Part shown: positions 8,743-17,050 of the stretch, one piece after another | Layout: each line of letters starts with the position of its first letter | How positions within the stretch are numbered: position 1 is the first letter of the stretch | Assembly (NCBI RefSeq): GCF_001020985.1 | Contig: NZ_CP011542.1 | Span: 1,240,001 to 1,304,000 of the forward strand | Direction: 5' to 3' | Source of the DNA: Corynebacterium mustelae | Lineage (GTDB): Bacteria; Actinomycetota; Actinomycetes; Mycobacteriales; Mycobacteriaceae | Length of the DNA: 64,000 nucleotides | Translations under genes and position numbers: made by a program | Notes under the pieces: model-generated | Told to the model about the DNA's origin: nothing | Seen by the model: only the letters and a program-made list of their open reading frames with translations | Database searches by the model: none

Positions 8743-10512
8743 ATGTTTACAACACACCACATGATTCGCTGCGGATTCTTTGTGGGGGAGGATCAGCCCC
8801 AAAACGTTCCAATGGAACGGCTTGAGTGCGTTTCCACGCAACTTCACGATTGGGGATTTTGTGTGGAGTGTGAGCAGTTGACGTTCTTAACACCCGCGCA
8901 GTTAGACGTGTTGGTTGAACAGGCACACACGGTGAAAGAATCGCGGAGCGGGTATCAGGAATGGAGCCAGAACAAACCTTGTGGGGAACTGGTTTTTCAG
9001 CCACTGACTCTCCGCACCCTAGATTGGCAGCTGGTTCGGAGAATGTGGGAGAAACGGTTCCCGTCGAACCTGGCGGATCGGTGGTTTCTGCGTGACATCA
9101 TTTCGACGTTGTGCACTGCGGCGGAATCACACACAACCGCCACCAAAGAATTCGCGCAAACCAATTTCCGTAACCACAACAACCGGCTCGCGGTGATCCG
9201 GGAATTAACATCCGTTGGAATTGACAAGGCTGATGTTCTTACGGTCGCCCTTGACCAGTGCCGAAATAGTGTGGAGATGCTCACCTGCATTCTTACCGCG
9301 TGTCACCCACGTGGAGTTATTGTTGACGCTCCTCGGCTGCGGACCCAGGACTTCCGCGTGCAGTTGGAAAGCATTCCACGGCGACTACGCGTGGTGATTG
9401 TTTTTGCTCTCTCTCGTTGCGTTGAAGACTGGGATGTCGGATTGTTGGTACGGTACCAGCGGTATTGGCGGCAGGTGTTGGCGAAGGTTCATCCCTATGA
9501 CGTGCGCGGGTGGGAGCAGGCCCGGTTTCAACTCGATGTGATCCACGGGAATCGCGAGTGGGCGACACCGATTGCTCAGTTAGATCGGGCTTTCGCGCGC
9601 CGGGACGCTGCTGGCGCGTTGACAGTTGCGGCAAAGCACCCAGGGCTACTGATGCGGAAACTACGGCAGCTTGTGGTCCTCATTGATGATGACCGGCAGT
9701 TGCGTGCCAAACTACGTGGAGCTGTGCAGGTCGCCGCGTGGCAGGCCAATCCGCGAACCGTGATGCAGGCGCGGGATGCGCTTTTGCTTGACGACGACCG
9801 GCTGACGTGGGTGCTAACGAAAGACTATGGGTGGGGTATGGAGTCCCAAGGGATTCCAACCCGAACACTGGTGCCGGATCATGTGAATATTGATGATTTG
9901 GTGAAGGTGCTGGACACTGTGGTCGTCGAAAAGCTTGGTTCGACCCGCCTAACTGCACCAGTAGGGATTGATGGGGTAGGGGCGGTGCTGCGGATTTTTG
10001 GGCTGTGGTGGGGCTGGGACTTTTTCATGGATGTGACGTTGCTTGATGACATGTTTCAGGAAATCACCGACCAAGTGGCGGTTAAAACGATCCAGGAGAA
10101 TCTCCGGCCGGGTATAGGTATCCATTATGCAGACATTGATTCTGAGGCAGTGTCCGCACGGTACGCCGTGGTGCATTTCAGCGGGCATGTGTGCGTGGGG
10201 GAGGTGTTTAACCGGGTTGGTGTGTACGCTACCGACCTTGCTACCACACCGGATTCGGAAACTGTGATGCGCATAGAAACTTCAGGGGTGATGCATAGTG
10301 CCGAAAACAACTGCTTTGCATGCGCGATTGATCTGAAAGAGCGTACCTTCATCTGGTTAGACATATCCATGGGGACGCAATGGTGCAGAAAATTCCAAGG
10401 TGAAAACAGATCAGGCATGGTGCTGAAATCGGTTTTTGGATCTGGAAGCTCGATAGAAAAAGAAAACCGTGTCAGATGGGTATCTGACACGGAAACTAGC
10501 ACTAGCGATTAG
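8743..10512 (+). CDS. TerD-like family paralog, tandem copy 2
   Basis: This 589-residue protein starts at ATG 8743, preceded by GGAAG; the open frame extends further upstream, but the start block (TTHHMIRCGFFVGEDQPQN) matches copy 1 at this point. Shared blocks are the first 25 residues, LDVLVEQ, FRNHNNRLAVIREL, RYQRYWRQVLAKVHPYD, WEQARFQLDV and HPGLLMRKLRQLV. The C-terminal TerD-like domain (about 405-545) has diverged strongly from copy 1: FGLWWGWDFFMDVTLLD, YAVVHFSG, FACAIDLKERTFIWLDISMG. It looks like an unequal-rate tandem duplication with a conserved core and a changing C-terminal domain. Its TAG stop overlaps the TAA stop of the convergent secreted-protein gene (TTAG, 10509-10512). Confidence 0.75.
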   Translation: MFTTHHMIRCGFFVGEDQPQNVPMERLECVSTQLHDWGFCVECEQLTFLTPAQLDVLVEQAHTVKESRSGYQEWSQNKPCGELVFQPLTLRTLDWQLVRRMWEKRFPSNLADRWFLRDIISTLCTAAESHTTATKEFAQTNFRNHNNRLAVIRELTSVGIDKADVLTVALDQCRNSVEMLTCILTACHPRGVIVDAPRLRTQDFRVQLESIPRRLRVVIVFALSRCVEDWDVGLLVRYQRYWRQVLAKVHPYDVRGWEQARFQLDVIHGNREWATPIAQLDRAFARRDAAGALTVAAKHPGLLMRKLRQLVVLIDDDRQLRAKLRGAVQVAAWQANPRTVMQARDALLLDDDRLTWVLTKDYGWGMESQGIPTRTLVPDHVNIDDLVKVLDTVVVEKLGSTRLTAPVGIDGVGAVLRIFGLWWGWDFFMDVTLLDDMFQEITDQVAVKTIQENLRPGIGIHYADIDSEAVSARYAVVHFSGHVCVGEVFNRVGVYATDLATTPDSETVMRIETSGVMHSAENNCFACAIDLKERTFIWLDISMGTQWCRKFQGENRSGMVLKSVFGSGSSIEKENRVRWVSDTETSTSD

Positions 10513-11471
10513 TCAAAGAGGTCTTTCAGCCCCGGAATCGCATTAAATATTCCGCTTAGCGCCTTGAACAGCTTAGACAGCATTTCGAGAAGGCCACCCT
10601 TTTCGGAGCTGCTGGAGCTGTCGTCATTGGAACCTGGAATCTTAGGAGTGGAGGTCTTGGAGCTGCTCGTAGAAGTTGTAGGCTTCTGGCTGCTTGGCGA
10701 CTGCGAAGTTGTGGGTTTCTGGCTGCTTGGCGACGACGTTGTCGATGGTTGCTGGCTAGGAGGTTGCTGCCCTGGTGGCTGTTGGCCAGGCTTGAGGCCA
10801 GCACACTGGTTCACAGCTGGAATGAGTGGATCACGGGCATCTTCGTGAATATCGACTTGGAAGTCGAACAGCTCGTGTGCGTAGCCGATGTAGTCGTTAT
10901 TGTCGTCATCATCTTTCGACTCCACCAATTGCCGCTGCTGTGCAAGTGGTGCGGCGGCAGCATCGTAGGCGCCCTTCACACTGGCAGGGGTTTGATCCTT
11001 CACAGCGTCCAGCAGGGTAGCGCCACCCGCGATGGATGGGATGGTGCGCAGCTCTTCCAGATTGGATAGACCGCTGAGTTTCTTGGCGAAGTTAGCGACC
11101 GTCAAAATCTCTTTAATCTGTTCGTCCGTGAAGTTTGGACGCTGAGCTTTGATTCCGGCAGTGAAAGCGGCATCAGCTGCTGCGTCTGCCAGCGGGGCCG
11201 CCCGCCATTTATCAAACTCGGCTGCTGGGTAGTTGTTTTCGCGCTGGAAGTCCTGCAGGTCTTCATTTGCGTCCCTCACAATTTCTGCGACGAGTGCGCG
11301 GTCGCGGGCTTCGTCAGCTGCGCTCCAGGTGAAGACGCATTTTCCATCTTGGTTCAGTGTGGCATTGATTGCACGGTAGTCGTCGTACGCAAGGGCTGGG
11401 TTGGCGCCCAGGCCAATGCCAAGTGCCGCGGTGCATGCCACGGCTCCGAGAATTCGGGTTACGTTAGCCAT
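10509..11471 (-). CDS. Secreted two-cysteine protein with Pro/Gln/Ser-rich stalk and C-terminal amphipathic helix
   Basis: The 320-residue product has a signal peptide (cleavage near NPALA-YDD) and a helical extracellular domain of about 200 residues starting NQDGKCVFTWSAADEARD and ending AVNQCAGLKPG. A stalk follows made of PGQQP and SSQKPTTS repeats plus an acidic-serine stretch, then a hydrophobic or amphipathic end (MLSKLFKALSGIFNAIPGLK). It is probably cell-wall spanning or envelope-associated. The architecture and the C-x5-7-(S/E)-x-D-A motif echo the 140-residue protein at 5135-5557, and both sit convergent to TerD-like genes. I do not recognise an enzyme domain. Confidence 0.75.
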   Translation of the reverse strand: MANVTRILGAVACTAALGIGLGANPALAYDDYRAINATLNQDGKCVFTWSAADEARDRALVAEIVRDANEDLQDFQRENNYPAAEFDKWRAAPLADAAADAAFTAGIKAQRPNFTDEQIKEILTVANFAKKLSGLSNLEELRTIPSIAGGATLLDAVKDQTPASVKGAYDAAAAPLAQQRQLVESKDDDDNNDYIGYAHELFDFQVDIHEDARDPLIPAVNQCAGLKPGQQPPGQQPPSQQPSTTSSPSSQKPTTSQSPSSQKPTTSTSSSKTSTPKIPGSNDDSSSSSEKGGLLEMLSKLFKALSGIFNAIPGLKDLFD

Positions 11472-11666
11472 GATGTCTCCTTTGACTTCTTTTGAAATGG
11501 ACTACGTGAACAAAGCCCGATGATAACAAAACGTTATAAATTCGGAACCGTGATATGTATGCAAAACCTTTTGCTTGGGTTTTTATTATATAGTTTCGTT
11601 ATTATTCTGCCCGGTAGTATGTGTGCTTGATATGCCCTCAATTAAAAAAGTGAAATGAGACACAAA

Positions 11667-11702
11667 ACCCGCCAGGGCGGTTATTGCGCGTCCTTGGCGG
11701 GT
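11667..11702 (-). terminator. Terminator downstream of aroP
   Basis: The arms ACCCGCCAGGG (11667-11677) and CCTTGGCGGGT (11692-11702) pair with one wobble. On the minus strand the stem is followed by TTTTGTG. It lies just beyond the aroP stop at 11725. Confidence 0.75.
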
Positions 11703-11724
11703 GGAAAGTTAGGTGACGATGGCC

Positions 11725-13086
11725 TTAGGCTTTCTTCCTGGAGAAGAAGCTTAAGGCCACGGTAACAGCAAAAACCACGGCCACGGCGGTGATTTGCGGG
11801 CGCGAACCTGCGTCGAAAAGCATCAGCGCAACCAAAATTCCCAACAGAATCAAACAGATAATAGCCGACCATGGGTGACCTGCCATGCGTACAGTTGTGA
11901 TCTCATTATTACGTACCAACTGTGGATGTAACTTGATCCAGCTAGCCGCGATCATCACCCACAAAACGATTAGGCAACCACCCACGGCGTTGAGAAGGAA
12001 CGTAAGAAGACCTGGTGGGTTCCAAAACTGTAACCCTACAGACGCGAATGCGAAGAACATGGACAAAAGTACCGCATTCATGGGTACGCCCTGGTGGTTT
12101 GTTTTCGCGAAAATTTGTGGCGCGTCTTTGCGTAGTGCTAAAGAATGAACCAACCGGGAAGTGCCGTAAATCTGCGCGTTAAACGCCGACAATAAAGCAA
12201 GGACAATAACTGCCTCCATGAAACCAACAACACCAGGGATGTTTGCCATACCCAAAATGACGGCGAACGGCGACTCAGCGGCGGTTTTAGCGCCGCCGAT
12301 TGCTTCATAGGGCAGAAGCAGAATGATGATCAATACTGATCCCAGGTAAAACAATGAAATGCGCCAAATTACAGACCGCACGGCGGTGGCTATAGCAGAA
12401 GCAGGATTCTCCGATTCGGCCGCGGCGATAGTTACCAGTTCGATGCCGCCGAAGGCGAAAGCTACCGCAAGCAGCCCAGCCGCAAGCCCAGAAACTCCAT
12501 TAGGCATAAAACCATGTGCGAGGAAGTTTTTGGTGCCCACAAACTCAGTTCCTGGCAGCAACCCAAACACCAAAAGCACGCCGATAATCAAGAAAGCCAC
12601 GATCACGGCAACCTTGACGAAAGCAAACCAGAATTCAAATTCGCCAAAGCCACGTACCTGAGCCAGATTGACAATGGCGAATCCCACAACGCAGATAAAT
12701 GCGGGGATCCATGGGTCAACTCCGAACCACTGCCCCATGATTGCGGCGGCACCAGTCATCTCGGCGCCCATCACCATGGTCAGCAAAAACCAATATAGCC
12801 AGCCGATCGAAAAACCAGCCCAATGCCCAAATGCTTGTTGGGCATAAACCGAAAAGGAGCCCGAGTTCGGACGCGCAGCGGCGAGCTCTCCGAGCATTTG
12901 CATCAAAAGCACCACCACTAATCCGGCGAAAATATAGCCAAGGATAACGGCCGGGCCAGCGGCTTGAATGCCGACGCCGGTACCGAGAAATAACCCGGCG
13001 CCGATCGCGGAGCCAAGCCCCATCATTGTGAGGTGGCGGGTTTTGAGCCCTTTACCCAGACTGGTGCTGTGATCTGATTGTGTCAT
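11725..13086 (-). CDS. aroP: Aromatic amino acid / APC-family permease
   Basis: This 453-residue APC-superfamily permease has about 12 membrane segments. The signature MMGLGSAIGAGLFLGTGVGIQAAGPA is in the first segment, with QMLGELAAARPNSGSFSVYA, GFSIGWLYWF and FAFGGIELVTIAAAESENP further on, as in AroP-type proton-coupled amino acid importers. The assignment to aromatic substrates rests on resemblance and on the corynebacterial dapD-aroP-dapD-like-dapE neighbourhood; other amino acids remain possible. I chose ATG 13086 (MTQSDHSTSLGKGLK) because TAAAGT ends 7 nt before it, a leaderless start; a longer reading from 13125 adds 13 residues that do not look like a permease N-terminus. Confidence 0.85.
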   Translation of the reverse strand: MTQSDHSTSLGKGLKTRHLTMMGLGSAIGAGLFLGTGVGIQAAGPAVILGYIFAGLVVVLLMQMLGELAAARPNSGSFSVYAQQAFGHWAGFSIGWLYWFLLTMVMGAEMTGAAAIMGQWFGVDPWIPAFICVVGFAIVNLAQVRGFGEFEFWFAFVKVAVIVAFLIIGVLLVFGLLPGTEFVGTKNFLAHGFMPNGVSGLAAGLLAVAFAFGGIELVTIAAAESENPASAIATAVRSVIWRISLFYLGSVLIIILLLPYEAIGGAKTAAESPFAVILGMANIPGVVGFMEAVIVLALLSAFNAQIYGTSRLVHSLALRKDAPQIFAKTNHQGVPMNAVLLSMFFAFASVGLQFWNPPGLLTFLLNAVGGCLIVLWVMIAASWIKLHPQLVRNNEITTVRMAGHPWSAIICLILLGILVALMLFDAGSRPQITAVAVVFAVTVALSFFSRKKA

Positions 13087-13093
13087 AGAAATG

Positions 13094-13099
13094 ACTTTA
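13094..13099 (-). promoter_or_regulatory. -10 element of aroP (leaderless)
   Basis: TAAAGT on the minus strand lies exactly 7 nt before ATG 13086. There is no ribosome-binding site between them. Confidence 0.5.
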
Positions 13100-13219
13100 G
13101 CCTGGTGTAGACCAAAACTATGCATCGGGTGGCATAAAGCTGATTATTATGTGGCGGCAGGTATCGAACTTTTCCCGGAATAACATGGGAATAGTGTAAT
13201 TATGGCCGTCAAATATCCG

Positions 13220-14131
13220 CTAAATAATTCGACGTGCAACTGGTTCTGTGGAGTCCGCTTCCATGTGAATCGACCAGTGGGACTGCCCAGCAATCTGGTT
13301 GGCAGTGCCAATCGTGTCGGAATCAGCAAACCGAATCAGTGTCGTGGGATCTAGCACGATGTTATGCCCCACATGGACATTATCGCCTAAGCTCAATCCA
13401 ATAATTGTGGAGGAAACTCCGAATGAACAATTATCACCAATCGACATGGGGTTAGGTTTGGCGGAAATAAGAGAAGCAGAAATCCCTAAGTCCACGCCGG
13501 TGCCGATAACGGTTCCAGAGGAGATGCGGCCTTCCACTCGACACGGCCCAAGCGTGCCAGCATTGTGGGAAACAAAGCCCTCTCGCATGACCCGAGTTCC
13601 TGGTGCTAAATATGCCCCTAGTCGTACTCGTTCTGCCTCCGTAATCTGAACTCCACTAGGAACCACGTAGTCGACCATGCGGGGAAGCGGATCGATGCCA
13701 TACACATGGATTAAACCTCGGGATCGCAACGCGGTGCGCATATGCTCAAAATTATCCGGCAAACACGGGCCTTTATTGGTCCACACCACGATGGATAGCT
13801 TCTTAATCGCGTGCTCCATATTCATTTCGCATGGCTGCACCATTCGGTGCGAAAGCAAATGAAGCCGCAGATACACATCATGAGCATCAAAGGGAGGAGA
13901 ATCAAGATCCTGGATTGTGGTGCGCACCGCGACCTGTTCAACCATCCGGTCTTCATCCAGATTGACCATGCTTAGTAATTTAGGTGGCAAATCCTGGGCG
14001 CCGAGTCGCACCGTACCCGATGAAGAAGTGATATTTTTGAATAATTTCGGCGTCGGAAACCACGTGTCCAATACGCTGCCGTTGCTGGCTATGTTGGCAA
14101 TGCCGATTGCCTGTGCACCAATGACGCTCAT
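13220..14131 (-). CDS. DapD-like succinyltransferase paralog
   Basis: This 303-residue protein (ATG 14131, MSVIGAQAIGIANI) shares with dapD the N-terminal [54 protein letters not shown] and RVEGRISSG. The glycine-rich [14 protein letters not shown] segment of dapD is replaced by GISASLISAKPN, and LLGANAGCG by SFGVSSTIIG. The beta-helix and the VEG glutamate remain, so it may still be an acyltransferase, perhaps with another substrate, or a partner subunit in a mixed trimer. It sits between aroP and dapE, which suggests a link to DAP metabolism. I would not assign the DapD reaction without a test. Confidence 0.8.
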   Translation of the reverse strand: MSVIGAQAIGIANIASNGSVLDTWFPTPKLFKNITSSSGTVRLGAQDLPPKLLSMVNLDEDRMVEQVAVRTTIQDLDSPPFDAHDVYLRLHLLSHRMVQPCEMNMEHAIKKLSIVVWTNKGPCLPDNFEHMRTALRSRGLIHVYGIDPLPRMVDYVVPSGVQITEAERVRLGAYLAPGTRVMREGFVSHNAGTLGPCRVEGRISSGTVIGTGVDLGISASLISAKPNPMSIGDNCSFGVSSTIIGLSLGDNVHVGHNIVLDPTTLIRFADSDTIGTANQIAGQSHWSIHMEADSTEPVARRII

Positions 14132-14276
14132 GGTTTCAACGATACTAAACCTATGGCCAAAACCATTATCTCCTAAAACACGCACCGTGATATGAGGCGG
14201 ATGAGCAATAAAACCTTACGGTGGCCAGCGCAACCGCTACGACACAGGTTTTCCCATTCGTGTTGCAGTAGGCAGG

Positions 14277-14282
14277 TATGGT
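14277..14282 (+). promoter_or_regulatory. -10 element of dapE (leaderless)
   Basis: TATGGT is followed by 7 nt and then ATG 14290. There is no Shine-Dalgarno sequence. Confidence 0.55.
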
Positions 14283-14289
14283 GTAGGAC

Positions 14290-15378
14290 ATGGTGAATCT
14301 CCTTGCTGATCCGATAGATCTAACCGCTGATCTTGTGAATATTTACTCGGTTTCCCACGCGGAAAAAGACATTGCGGATACTTTAGAAATAGCACTTCAA
14401 AAAATCCCCAATATTGAAGTGTTACGGCACCAAAATTCCTTGGTTGCCCGAACCAGTAGGGGGTTTTCGCATCGAGTCATTTTGGCCGGGCATGTCGACA
14501 CTGTGCCAACGGCAGACAATATTCCGGTAACGAGGGGGCCAGATAGTAACGGCAACGACACCTTATTTGGATGCGGAACTGTTGACATGAAATCAGGTTT
14601 GGCGGTCTACGCCCACGTGTTTGCAACGCTTGCTAACGATCCCCGGTTGCAATTCGACTTGACCCTTATCTGTTACGAAGGTGAGGAAGTAGCCAGTGAA
14701 TACAATGGCCTGGGGCTTATTGAAAAAACACACCCCGATTGGTTGACCGGTGATGTGGCACTGTTGGGTGAGCCGTCGGGCGCTGTGATCGAAGCAGGGT
14801 GTCAAGGGTCGATCCGGCTACGGGTAACCGCCCACGGTGTGCGAGCTCACTCGGCGCGAGCCTGGCTTGGAGAAAACGCCATGCATAAATTAGCACCTGT
14901 AATAACCAATATTGCTCAGTATCAAGCCCAAGAAATACTCGTTGACGGTTGCTTGTACCACGAAGGTATAAACATTGTGCACTGTGAGTCTGGTGTCGCC
15001 ACCAATACCATTCCGGATGAAGCGTGGATGTTTGTCAATTTCCGCTTCGCTCCGCATCGGAGCATTGACGAGGCATTAGCTCACTTGCTAGAAGTGTTAG
15101 ATTTGCCAGAAGGCGTGGATTTTGACGTTGATGATGCGGTTCCTGCGGCGCGTCCTGGCCTGGATCAGGAAGCCGTCGCTAAGCTTATCGACGCCACAGG
15201 CGGCACATTTCGGGCAAAATATGGGTGGACCGATGTTGCACGGTTTAGTGAACTAGGAATCCCTGCGGTGAACTTTGGTCCAGGTGACCCATCTTTCTGC
15301 CACAAGAAAGATGAACAATGCCCAACCTATATGATCACGGAAGTAGCAACCACCCTCATGGCGTATCTCACCGCCTAA
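14290..15378 (+). CDS. dapE: Succinyl-diaminopimelate desuccinylase
   Basis: DapE removes succinate from N-succinyl-LL-DAP, a late step in the succinylase pathway. The 362-residue protein is an M20-family dinuclear zinc hydrolase: VILAGHVDTVPT supplies the first metal His and catalytic Asp, GCGTVDMKSGLAVYAH the bridging Asp, CYEGEEVASEYNG the general-base Glu and a metal Glu, and FGPGDPSFCHKKDE the C-terminal metal His. The dimerisation lid lies between about 170 and 290 (GVRAHSARAWLGENA). Its -10 element and leaderless start fit the other genes here. The downstream LOG gene starts inside its stop codon (TAATG). Confidence 0.93.
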   Translation: MVNLLADPIDLTADLVNIYSVSHAEKDIADTLEIALQKIPNIEVLRHQNSLVARTSRGFSHRVILAGHVDTVPTADNIPVTRGPDSNGNDTLFGCGTVDMKSGLAVYAHVFATLANDPRLQFDLTLICYEGEEVASEYNGLGLIEKTHPDWLTGDVALLGEPSGAVIEAGCQGSIRLRVTAHGVRAHSARAWLGENAMHKLAPVITNIAQYQAQEILVDGCLYHEGINIVHCESGVATNTIPDEAWMFVNFRFAPHRSIDEALAHLLEVLDLPEGVDFDVDDAVPAARPGLDQEAVAKLIDATGGTFRAKYGWTDVARFSELGIPAVNFGPGDPSFCHKKDEQCPTYMITEVATTLMAYLTA

Positions 15379-16187
15379 TGAATAACAACTTGATTGGACA
15401 AAACATGACTCCTCGAATAACTCCCTCTGATGTGAAAAAACGGTTTCTACGCGGACCCGTCTTGGTCCGAGAATCCGGTGAAGTCAATGAATCAACCTAT
15501 GATCAGCGGCTACTTGAGTTAGGGGCAGATCACGATTGGATCCATGCCGACCCGTGGCGTGTGTTGCGCATTCAATCAGAATTCGTTTCTGGCTTCGATG
15601 CACTTAGTGAACTACCACGAGCGGTCACAGTTTTCGGATCCGCCCGCATTAAACCCGACCACCCGTACTATGAGTTGGCGCAGGAAACTGGCAAAAAGCT
15701 GGTGGAGGCGGACTATGCGGTAATCACCGGTGGTGGCCCCGGCCTGATGGAAGCGGGGAACAAAGGTGCATTTGAGGTCGACGGATTATCCGTCGGTCTA
15801 GGCATCGAATTACCCCATGAACAAGGACTCAATGAATACGTAGACATTGGAATCAACTTCCGGTATTTCTTTGCCCGCAAAACAATGTTCCTCAAGTACT
15901 CCCAGGCCTTCGTTTGTCTACCAGGCGGGTTCGGCACGCTTGATGAACTATTTGAAGTCCTTTGCATGGTGCAAACCGGAAAAGTAACCAATTTTCCCAT
16001 CGTGCTCATCGGGGTGCGGTTCTGGGAACCAATGGTGCAATGGCTCAAAGATAGGTTAGTCGATGAAGGAATGATCGACGCGAAAGACCTCGACTTATTC
16101 TTAGTCACCGACTCGGTAGACGAAGCCGTTCAACACATCGTTGCCACCCACACTGTCATGCGGGAAAACGGCAATAACAAGTTGTAG
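15378..16187 (+). CDS. TIGR00730/LOG family protein
   Basis: A LOG-family (lysine-decarboxylase-like Rossmann) protein of about 269 residues, with TVFGSARIKPDHPYY, VITGGGPGLMEAGNKGA and the family signature CLPGGFGTLDELFEV. LOG enzymes release free-base cytokinins from their ribotides; in bacteria the physiological role is less clear, with nucleotide phosphoribohydrolase activity reported for relatives. ATG 15378 overlaps the dapE stop; ATG 15405 (MTPRITPSDVKKRF) is an equally reasonable start. It begins a dense run with folP2 and gpgS. Confidence 0.85.
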   Translation: MNNNLIGQNMTPRITPSDVKKRFLRGPVLVRESGEVNESTYDQRLLELGADHDWIHADPWRVLRIQSEFVSGFDALSELPRAVTVFGSARIKPDHPYYELAQETGKKLVEADYAVITGGGPGLMEAGNKGAFEVDGLSVGLGIELPHEQGLNEYVDIGINFRYFFARKTMFLKYSQAFVCLPGGFGTLDELFEVLCMVQTGKVTNFPIVLIGVRFWEPMVQWLKDRLVDEGMIDAKDLDLFLVTDSVDEAVQHIVATHTVMRENGNNKL

Positions 16188-16189
16188 CT

Positions 16190-17050
16190 ATGACCATTCG
16201 AAGCGCATTTATCGGCGACGATGGATTAGCCGCCGTGATGGCAATCATCAATCGCACCCCGGATTCTTTCTATGACAAAGGCGCCACCCAGCTTTTCGAC
16301 GACGCCCTCGCCCGCGCCGAATCGGTCATCGCCGAAGGAGCAACAATCGTAGACATCGGCGGAGTGAAAGCAGGCCCCGGCGACTTTGTCAGCAGTGCAG
16401 AGGAAATCGATCGGGTGGTTCCACTGATTGCCGAAGTACGACAAAGGTTTCCCACGATAGCTATTTCAGTCGATACTTGGCGCTCCGAGGTGGCCGAACC
16501 GGCAATCACAGCCGGCGCAACTCTCGTCAACGACACCTGGGCCGGACACGACCCAGAACTCGCTCAAGTGGCAGGACAATACCAGGTTGGATATGTTTGC
16601 TCCCACACCGGGGGAGTAACACCCCGCACCCGTCCCTATCGGGTGCATTTCGACGACGTAGTTGAAAGCGTCATCAAAGAAACCACTGAGCAGGCCGAAC
16701 GTGCCGTAAGTTTCGGGGTTCCCGAAGACAAAATATTCATCGACCCCACCCACGACTTCGGCAAAAATACCCATCACGGACTCCTACTCTTAAGAAGAAT
16801 AAAAGAAATAGTATCCACCGGGTGGCCGGTTCTCATGGCACTAAGCAATAAAGACTTCATCGGCGAAACCCTCAACCGAAGCGTCGACAAGCGAGTAGCA
16901 GGCACCCTAGCCGCCACCGCCTGGTCTGCCCAGCACGGTGTTGCAGCCTTCCGATCCCACCAAGTCACAGAAACCGTAGACGTCATCCGGATGACCGCAG
17001 CGATCGCCGGAACCGTCCCGCCACTCATAGCGACGAGGGGACTGGCATGA
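16190..17050 (+). CDS. folP2: Dihydropteroate synthase-like protein, FolP2 type
   Basis: A 286-residue TIM-barrel pterin-binding protein with AIINRTPDSFYDKG, IVDIGGVKAGPGD, ISVDTWRSEVA, LVNDTW and IDPTHDFGKNTHH. In classical DHPS the second motif is GGxSTRPG; here it is GGVKAGPG, as in the actinobacterial FolP2 group, which has been reported to lack DHPS activity in mycobacteria. The gene is not in a folE/folB/folK cluster but is coupled to gpgS by an ATGA overlap, which fits the FolP2 context and points to a role near glucosylglycerate or methylglucose metabolism rather than folate. It starts 2 bp after the LOG stop. Confidence 0.85.
   Translation: MTIRSAFIGDDGLAAVMAIINRTPDSFYDKGATQLFDDALARAESVIAEGATIVDIGGVKAGPGDFVSSAEEIDRVVPLIAEVRQRFPTIAISVDTWRSEVAEPAITAGATLVNDTWAGHDPELAQVAGQYQVGYVCSHTGGVTPRTRPYRVHFDDVVESVIKETTEQAERAVSFGVPEDKIFIDPTHDFGKNTHHGLLLLRRIKEIVSTGWPVLMALSNKDFIGETLNRSVDKRVAGTLAATAWSAQHGVAAFRSHQVTETVDVIRMTAAIAGTVPPLIATRGLA

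Noticed and set aside
10730..10800. Repeated GGxTG-type bases in the secreted protein gene as a possible tandem DNA repeat array
   Set aside because: They encode the PGQQP/SSQKPTTS stalk; protein-level low complexity explains them.
15378..17050. A folate biosynthesis cluster around folP
   Set aside because: The DHPS motif is of FolP2 type and no folE, folB, folK or pab genes are present; the context is gpgS.
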